From Acidimicrobiaceae bacterium (GTDB taxonomy: Bacteria > Actinomycetota > Acidimicrobiia > Acidimicrobiales > Ilumatobacteraceae), in assembly GCA_003455715.1 (NCBI GenBank), contig DMQJ01000313.1, forward strand, positions 1,173 through 12,251: DNA of 11,079 nt, read 5' to 3'. Position numbers and translations under genes: made by a program. The first letter of the stretch is position 1, and each line of letters begins with the position of its first letter. Under the pieces are notes generated by a model that saw only the letters and a program-made list of their open reading frames with translations, was not told where the DNA came from and ran no database searches. Shown here one piece after another: positions 7,218 through 11,079 of this stretch.

Positions 7218-7238
7218 CCCGGTTAGGCGACGGCGGCC

Positions 7239-7961
7239 CTAGTGGCGTTCGAACATCGCCACGGTGCGCAACCGTCGCTCGATGTGATGCTCCAACGCCT
7301 TGGTGGCGTGTGCCGCGACCTCGTGGGTGACGGCCGACGCTGGCACCTCCAACGCATCGTTGAGGCGGCCACCGAGGATCATCCGCATCAGCTCCAAGGC
7401 CTCGGCGCTGAGTGGCGCGCCGCTTCGGCAACTGCGGCACAGCACACCGCCGTGCTGCATGTCGAAGGCAACGATCGGTCCCGGTTCGCCGCATCGCACG
7501 CACGCATCGAGCTCGGGGCGCACGCCTTCGGCAGCGAGCAGCTTCCAATAGAACGCAGGCACCACGAGCGGACCGCTGCGCTCGGCGACCGTGCGCAACG
7601 CTCCTACCACCATCCGGTAGAGGTGTGGCGCCGGCTCGCGCTCCACCGTCATCTGATCGGCGGCCTCAAGGACTGCGATGCCGTTGGTGAGGTGGTCGAG
7701 GTCGGCCACCAGCGGGGCGCGGCTCTCCACCGAGTCGGCCTGGCTGATGATGTCGAGGTCGCGGCCCTCCGCCAGCAGGAGCCGAACGTGGCTCATGGGC
7801 TCGAGTCGGGCCCCGAATTTCGACGTGGTCTTGCGGACCCCTTTGGCCACCGCCCTGACCTTGCCGTGCTCCTCGGTGAGCAGCACCACGATGCGATCAG
7901 CCTCGCCCAGCTTGTAGGTACGCAGGACGACAGCGGTGTCGCGATATTGGCGGCGGGCCAC
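7239..7961 (-). CDS. recO: DNA repair protein RecO
   Basis: RecO loads RecA on SSB-coated DNA together with RecR (and RecF) in gap repair, and anneals complementary strands. The 240-residue protein has the N-terminal OB-fold typical of the family: DTAVVLRTYKLGEADRIVVLLTEEHGKVRAVAKGVRK and SKFGARLEPMSHV. The C-terminal helical domain carries a four-cysteine zinc site (C154, C157, C175, C178; CVRCG and CRSC). Length is normal. The start is GTG 7961, with TGAGGG immediately upstream; that sequence includes the stop of the UppS-like gene, from which only 6 nt separate it, so the two genes are probably cotranscribed and coupled. It converges with the lipoprotein gene with 21 bp between stops and no obvious terminator. 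Confidence 0.95.
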   Translation of the reverse strand: MARRQYRDTAVVLRTYKLGEADRIVVLLTEEHGKVRAVAKGVRKTTSKFGARLEPMSHVRLLLAEGRDLDIISQADSVESRAPLVADLDHLTNGIAVLEAADQMTVEREPAPHLYRMVVGALRTVAERSGPLVVPAFYWKLLAAEGVRPELDACVRCGEPGPIVAFDMQHGGVLCRSCRSGAPLSAEALELMRMILGGRLNDALEVPASAVTHEVAAHATKALEHHIERRLRTVAMFERH

Positions 7962-7967
7962 GCGCCC

Positions 7968-8510
7968 TCAGTCGATGCCGCCGAAGCGGCGGTGTCGGCG
8001 GGCAAAGGTGGCGAGGGCGTCCTCCACATGCTGCGCCGCGAGTTGCTCCCACGGCACGTCGATGAACACCAACTCGCTGTAGGCGAGCTCCCACACGAGT
8101 GACGGCGGCAGTGCGTTGGGTGGCCCGAGCACCACCACGAGATCGGGATCCGCCTCGGCCGGTCGGTTGAGATGGGCGTCGAGCCGCTCGGCTGTGATTG
8201 CGCCCGTTGCCGCCAACACGGCACGAGCGGCCGCTGCGAGGCGTTCGCGTCCATCCCCCACGGGATCGGCGACCACACGACAGCCGCCCACCTCCACCTC
8301 CCGAGTGACCAGCGGCGACGGCGACGCGGGCAGCGGGCCGTACGGACGCATCGTGAGCCAATTGGCCCCGGCATGGTCAGCGACTTTACCCAGGTCGTCG
8401 AGCACGGCATCCCATGACTGGTCGGAGAGGTCCTGCCAGGACGCAGGCGTGCCACCCACCACGATGATGTGGCGCACCCGCGGAGCCGACTCGGCAGTCA
8501 TGGGACTCAT
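7968..8510 (-). CDS. Degenerate undecaprenyl diphosphate synthase-like protein (probably non-catalytic)
   Basis: A 180-residue protein whose C-terminal half clearly belongs to the cis-prenyltransferase (UppS) family: GAITAERLDAHL, then LVWELAYSELVFIDVPW (138-154) and the ending FARRHRRFGGID. UppS proteins are normally 230-260 residues. The catalytic DGNGRW motif is replaced by GGTPASW (19-25), FSTENW is gone after WLTMRPYG, the central RPxxEV region is largely missing, and RTSGE is replaced by LGPPN (128-132). The C-terminal RxG motif is kept as RFG (175-177). I infer a non-catalytic subunit or regulator, not an active enzyme. It could also be a decaying copy, but the frame is intact and tightly coupled to recO. 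ATG 8510 has only a weak GGGA upstream; ATG 8501 is an alternative. Confidence 0.8.
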   Translation of the reverse strand: MSPMTAESAPRVRHIIVVGGTPASWQDLSDQSWDAVLDDLGKVADHAGANWLTMRPYGPLPASPSPLVTREVEVGGCRVVADPVGDGRERLAAAARAVLAATGAITAERLDAHLNRPAEADPDLVVVLGPPNALPPSLVWELAYSELVFIDVPWEQLAAQHVEDALATFARRHRRFGGID

Positions 8511-8525
8511 TGTCCCACGTGGACA
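8501..8525 (-). promoter_or_regulatory. Overlapping dyads at the start of the UppS-like gene
   Basis: Two inverted repeats share bases here. TGGGAC(8501-8506)-TCATT-GTCCCA(8512-8517) places the ATG 8510 in the loop of a 6-bp hairpin. TGTCC(8511-8515)-CACGT-GGACA(8521-8525) contains the palindrome CCACGTGG (8515-8522). They could form an operator or an mRNA structure that controls translation of the gene. This is sequence symmetry only; no promoter hexamers are evident in the 54-nt gap. Confidence 0.3.
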
Positions 8526-8564
8526 GGTGGCGCGCCGCACATCAGGCGCACTACCGACGACGGT

Positions 8565-9146
8565 TCAGGACGTCATGCCGTTGAGACCCACCAGGCCACG
8601 CGCCAGCTCGATCTCGCCCATGTGGCGCAGACCGTGCTGGTAGATCCAGCACTCGGTGGCGTCGAGCAGGGTGATGCCCTGCTCGCCTGCCACTCGGGCG
8701 CTGTAGGTGCTGGCGATCTGCGGCGGGAACGGCCGGTTGATGACCACACGATCGAGTTCGGCGGGGTCGAGTTCGGCGAGCCACGCCTCGGTGCGGGCGA
8801 ACACCGCCGCCATGTACTCCTTGAAGGCCTCATAGTCGCCGATGCGCTGGTACACCATCTCGTCGACCGTGCGGTGTTTGCCATGGTCGTTGATCGACAT
8901 CTGCACCTTGGCCTGCCACTCGTCGTTCCAGATCGGGGTGGCGCCGGTCATCAGCATGAACGAGGCATCCATCATGTTGACGATGTGGAACAAACAGAAC
9001 GCGATCGGCACCACACCCTCGCGCTCGAAGTGATTGACGTGCTCGATGTCCATCGTGGCGGTGGCGTCTTCGTAGAGCGAGTGCAGGGCGCGCATACGGC
9101 GGCGGAGCGAATCGAGGACGAGGGCGGAGGACGGATCGGCGGCCAT
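8565..9146 (-). CDS. DinB-like superfamily metalloprotein
   Basis: A 193-residue, mostly helical protein of the DinB/YfiT-like four-helix-bundle group. The probable metal triad is H54 in FHIVNMMD, plus H171 and H175 in the HxxxH of YQHGLRHMGEIELARGL, a typical closing signature. Many actinobacterial members are thiol (mycothiol)-dependent transferases or isomerases, and others have no known function. The substrate is not evident here and I assign no reaction. The name DinB refers to the fold family, not to DNA polymerase IV. ATG 9146 has no ribosome site, but a TTGTCA-17-TACGGT promoter ends 7 nt before it, indicating a leaderless mRNA. It is the first gene of a likely operon with the UppS-like gene and recO, after a 54-nt gap. 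Confidence 0.82.
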   Translation of the reverse strand: MAADPSSALVLDSLRRRMRALHSLYEDATATMDIEHVNHFEREGVVPIAFCLFHIVNMMDASFMLMTGATPIWNDEWQAKVQMSINDHGKHRTVDEMVYQRIGDYEAFKEYMAAVFARTEAWLAELDPAELDRVVINRPFPPQIASTYSARVAGEQGITLLDATECWIYQHGLRHMGEIELARGLVGLNGMTS

Positions 9147-9153
9147 GCAACGT

Positions 9154-9182
9154 ACCGTATCATTTGACAGTCATTATGACAA
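9154..9182 (-). promoter_or_regulatory. Leaderless promoter for the DinB-like gene
   Basis: On the minus strand a -35 TTGTCA (9182-9177) and a -10 TACGGT (9159-9154) are separated by 17 nt. Transcription would begin about 7 nt further on, at or next to the ATG at 9146, which has no Shine-Dalgarno sequence. Confidence 0.6.
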
Positions 9183-9192
9183 GAGTTAGGTT
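9164..9192 (+). promoter_or_regulatory. Leaderless promoter for the beta-propeller-like gene
   Basis: A consensus -35 TTGACA (9164-9169) and a -10 TAGGTT (9187-9192) are separated by 17 nt. The predicted start of transcription falls on or next to the A of ATG 9199, giving a leaderless transcript. It overlaps the opposing promoter over most of its length. Confidence 0.65.
9170..9180. promoter_or_regulatory. Palindrome GTCAT-T-ATGAC between divergent promoters
   Basis: An exact 5-bp inverted repeat with one central base sits in the spacer of the plus-strand promoter and overlaps the -35 of the minus-strand promoter. A bound repressor would be placed to block both directions. A direct repeat TGACA (9165-9169 and 9177-9181) overlaps it. 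Confidence 0.45.
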
Positions 9193-9198
9193 TGCGGC

Positions 9199-10464
9199 AT
9201 GCAGCGAGCAGCACTCTGGTCGAGCCCGTGGGCAGCCGAAGACGGTGGCCCCACCCGCTCCGCAGCGGCACCGGGGCCGCGAGGGCTCGCTCTGGGCACG
9301 CCCGGTCGCTCACTGTCGGCCACATCGCGGATGGCGATGGTGTCCACCATGGTCGTGCTCCGCGAGCCCGACGAAGTGTTTCTGCTGTGCCACACCGGCG
9401 GCGATGCTGCGGTGAGTTGGGTAGAGCAGATACACCCGCTCACGCTCGAGACCCTCCACCGCTCGCCCGACCTTGCGGGTGGGCCCACGTGGCCGGGCGG
9501 CCTTGCCGCCCACGCCGACGGCTCACTCCACGTGGTGTTCGGCAACCATGCCCATCGGTTGTCGGCGAGCTTGGCCGTCGAGGCGTCGGTCACCCTCCCC
9601 CGCCACCGGCCGTACAACAGTTTCGTCACCCTGCCCGACGGCCACCTCGTCGCCAAAGACTTCGGCGGGATACTTCCTGGCGGCGTCGCCCCCGGCGGTC
9701 CATCCGACACCGAGGTCGTGGTGCTGCGTCCCGACACACTCGCCGTGGCCGCTACGGCCGTGGTGCCCGAGCCCTCGATCGCTCGGCTCAGCGCCGACGG
9801 CGACATCGTGTACGTCGTGGGCACCACACGGCTGTGGCGGCTGCACTGGCGTAACGGCGGTCTTGCGCTCGATACGGACTTCGCACCGCACTACGTCACC
9901 ATGCCGGGCCAGACCTACGGGTGGGATGCCGTGCTCGCGGGTGGAGCGGCCTGGTTCCTCGACAACGGCGAAGGCAGCGAACGCTATGCCGGCACCTTCC
10001 GCGGCGTCGGCAGCCACACCACACCCCTGCACCTCGTGCGGGTCGACCTGGGCACGGGAGAGGTCGACCTGCACGAGGTGTGTGGGCTGCCGGGCGGGCT
10101 CATCGCCAACCCGCCTGCCATCGATCTGCAACGTCAACGAGCCGTCGGTTACGACAGCGGCAACGGCGTGGTCACGGGGTTTCGCCTCGACGGACAGCAT
10201 CGGGTCGACGGCATCGCCTGGCAGCGCCACCTCAACCACGGCGCCCACCCGTTGCGATTCGAGGCCACCGGCGAACTGTTGTTGCTCGATCACCGACCCG
10301 AGGAGGGCGGCGAGCAGGCAGTGGTGCTCGACATCGTCGAGGGCCGCGAGTTGGGCAGGGTCGCCACCGGTAGCCCGGTGCAGTCGGTGGTGTTCACCGC
10401 CCCCGGCTGGCACGACGACGCGTACATCTGCTCGTTCACCACGCTCACCCGCATCGTGGCGTGA
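9199..10464 (+). CDS. Uncharacterised protein, probably beta-propeller-like
   Basis: A 421-residue protein with no signal peptide or membrane segment. It is rich in short strand-turn units such as TLPDGHLVAKDF, ARLSADGDIVYVVGTTRLWRLHW, HLVRVDLGTGEVDLHEVCG and QAVVLDIVEGRELGRVATGSPVQSVVF, which resemble beta-propeller blades (SMP-30/PQQ-type). I cannot assign an activity. QTYGWDAVLAGGAAWFLDNGEGSERYAGTF near the middle is the most distinctive segment and may be a site region. ATG 9199 is chosen because the leaderless promoter points exactly at it; ATG 9331, nearer the conserved-looking part, is an alternative that would drop 44 low-complexity residues. It is divergent from the DinB-like gene and 32 bp upstream of uppS. 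Confidence 0.72.
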   Translation: MQRAALWSSPWAAEDGGPTRSAAAPGPRGLALGTPGRSLSATSRMAMVSTMVVLREPDEVFLLCHTGGDAAVSWVEQIHPLTLETLHRSPDLAGGPTWPGGLAAHADGSLHVVFGNHAHRLSASLAVEASVTLPRHRPYNSFVTLPDGHLVAKDFGGILPGGVAPGGPSDTEVVVLRPDTLAVAATAVVPEPSIARLSADGDIVYVVGTTRLWRLHWRNGGLALDTDFAPHYVTMPGQTYGWDAVLAGGAAWFLDNGEGSERYAGTFRGVGSHTTPLHLVRVDLGTGEVDLHEVCGLPGGLIANPPAIDLQRQRAVGYDSGNGVVTGFRLDGQHRVDGIAWQRHLNHGAHPLRFEATGELLLLDHRPEEGGEQAVVLDIVEGRELGRVATGSPVQSVVFTAPGWHDDAYICSFTTLTRIVA

Positions 10465-10483
10465 GCCGCGCCGACGGCGGCAG

Positions 10484-10489
10484 TAGCGT
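10484..10489 (+). promoter_or_regulatory. Possible leaderless -10 box for uppS
   Basis: TAGCGT fits TAnnnT and lies 7 nt before the uppS ATG, the same spacing as the promoter pair at 9147-9198. The region 17 nt upstream (GTGAGC) is a poor -35. uppS has no Shine-Dalgarno sequence, which supports a leaderless start, although readthrough from the preceding gene is also possible. Confidence 0.4.
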
Positions 10490-10496
10490 TGCCTCG

Positions 10497-11079
10497 ATGA
10501 ACGCCACGCAGCCCGCTCCTCCGCTGGTGCACGTCGCGGCCATCATGGACGGCAACGGGCGGTGGGCCAAGAGCCGCAACCTGCCGCGCACCGAGGGGCA
10601 CACCGAGGGCGAAGAAAACCTTGCTCGCCTGGTGCGTGTGGCGGTGACCCGCAACGTCGGCTGGCTCACGGTGTTCGGCTTCAGCACCGAGAACTGGGTG
10701 CGTCCGCGCACCGAAGTGCGGCACATCCTCGGTCTGCACAGGAAGCTGTTCGGCCGAGTGGCTGAGCTCAATGAACTCAACGTGCGCATTCAATGGATGG
10801 GCAGGCCGTTCGACAGCCCCGATGCCCGTACGCCGAAGTACGTGCAGCGAGCCATCCGCAAGGCCATTGCCGACACCGCCAGCAACACGGGAATGGTGCT
10901 GACGGTGGCCTTCGACTACGGCAGTCATGCAGAAATGGTGTGGGCCATGCAGCGGGCAGCGGAGGGCGGCGCCATCACGGTCGACACCGTCTCGCAGCAC
11001 CTCTATCTGCCCGACCTCCCGCCCGTCGACGTGCTCGTGCGCACCTCCGGCGAGGTGCGCATCAGCAACTTCATGCTGT
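10497..11079 (+). CDS. uppS: Polyprenyl (undecaprenyl) diphosphate synthase, cis type (partial, C-terminus beyond right edge)
   Basis: Condenses isopentenyl diphosphate units in cis onto an allylic primer to make the C50-C55 lipid carrier for peptidoglycan and other envelope glycans. The 194 residues present show the family motifs in order: IMDGNGRWAK (D18, N20, R22), the GH (34-35) phosphate loop, FGFSTENWVRP (61-70), and RTSGEVRISNF (182-192). The usual NYGGR is FDYGSH (139-144), a visible divergence. The window ends just before the conserved LWQxAYSEL segment and the C-terminal RxG, so product chain length and the RxG motif cannot be judged. ATG 10497 is the only start that fits. The same family appears in degenerate form at 7968-8510. 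Confidence 0.93.
   Translation, partial: MNATQPAPPLVHVAAIMDGNGRWAKSRNLPRTEGHTEGEENLARLVRVAVTRNVGWLTVFGFSTENWVRPRTEVRHILGLHRKLFGRVAELNELNVRIQWMGRPFDSPDARTPKYVQRAIRKAIADTASNTGMVLTVAFDYGSHAEMVWAMQRAAEGGAITVDTVSQHLYLPDLPPVDVLVRTSGEVRISNFML

Noticed and set aside
7218..7238. A terminator between the convergent lipoprotein and recO genes
   Set aside because: The 21-bp gap contains no stable inverted repeat or T-run.

Overview
The window is about 11 kb of GC-rich, densely packed bacterial chromosome with short intergenic gaps. Several starts are GTG, and at least three genes look leaderless. An actinobacterium is most likely, plausibly of the Acidimicrobiia type: GC-rich third positions, leaderless -10 boxes of the TAnnnT type, an alpha2-type glycyl-tRNA synthetase and a DinB-like metalloprotein all fit. 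I cannot name the species. I see no transposase, integrase, CRISPR array, tRNA or rRNA, so this looks like core chromosome.

Layout. Positions 1-2778 (minus strand) hold a tryptophan gene block read right to left: a small ABM-fold monooxygenase, trpC, trpF, and trpB, which runs off the left edge. At 2858-4977 (plus) is an OmpR/PhoB-type response regulator followed by its sensor histidine kinase. The regulator shares a 79-bp divergent intergenic region, with a perfect palindrome, with the trp block. At 4982-6292 (minus) is glycyl-tRNA synthetase, ending 4 bp from the kinase stop. At 6408-7217 (plus) is a predicted lipoprotein. At 7239-9146 (minus) are recO, a degenerate undecaprenyl-diphosphate-synthase-like protein and a DinB-like protein. 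At 9199-10464 (plus) is a large uncharacterised protein, probably a beta-propeller, followed at 10497 by a uppS with intact catalytic motifs, cut by the right edge.

How they work together. TrpC, TrpF and TrpB catalyse consecutive or near-consecutive steps of tryptophan synthesis; trpA would be expected beyond position 1. The two-component pair forms a signalling unit with a possible 11-bp direct-repeat binding site between its genes. RecO acts in recombinational repair.

The most unusual content is the pair of cis-prenyltransferase family genes 2 kb apart. The one next to recO has lost the recognisable catalytic motifs but keeps the C-terminal RFG, a pattern resembling the non-catalytic eukaryotic NgBR/Nus1 subunit. 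The other keeps the catalytic motifs. A second notable region is the 52-bp gap at 9147-9198, where two divergent leaderless promoters appear to overlap around a palindrome.
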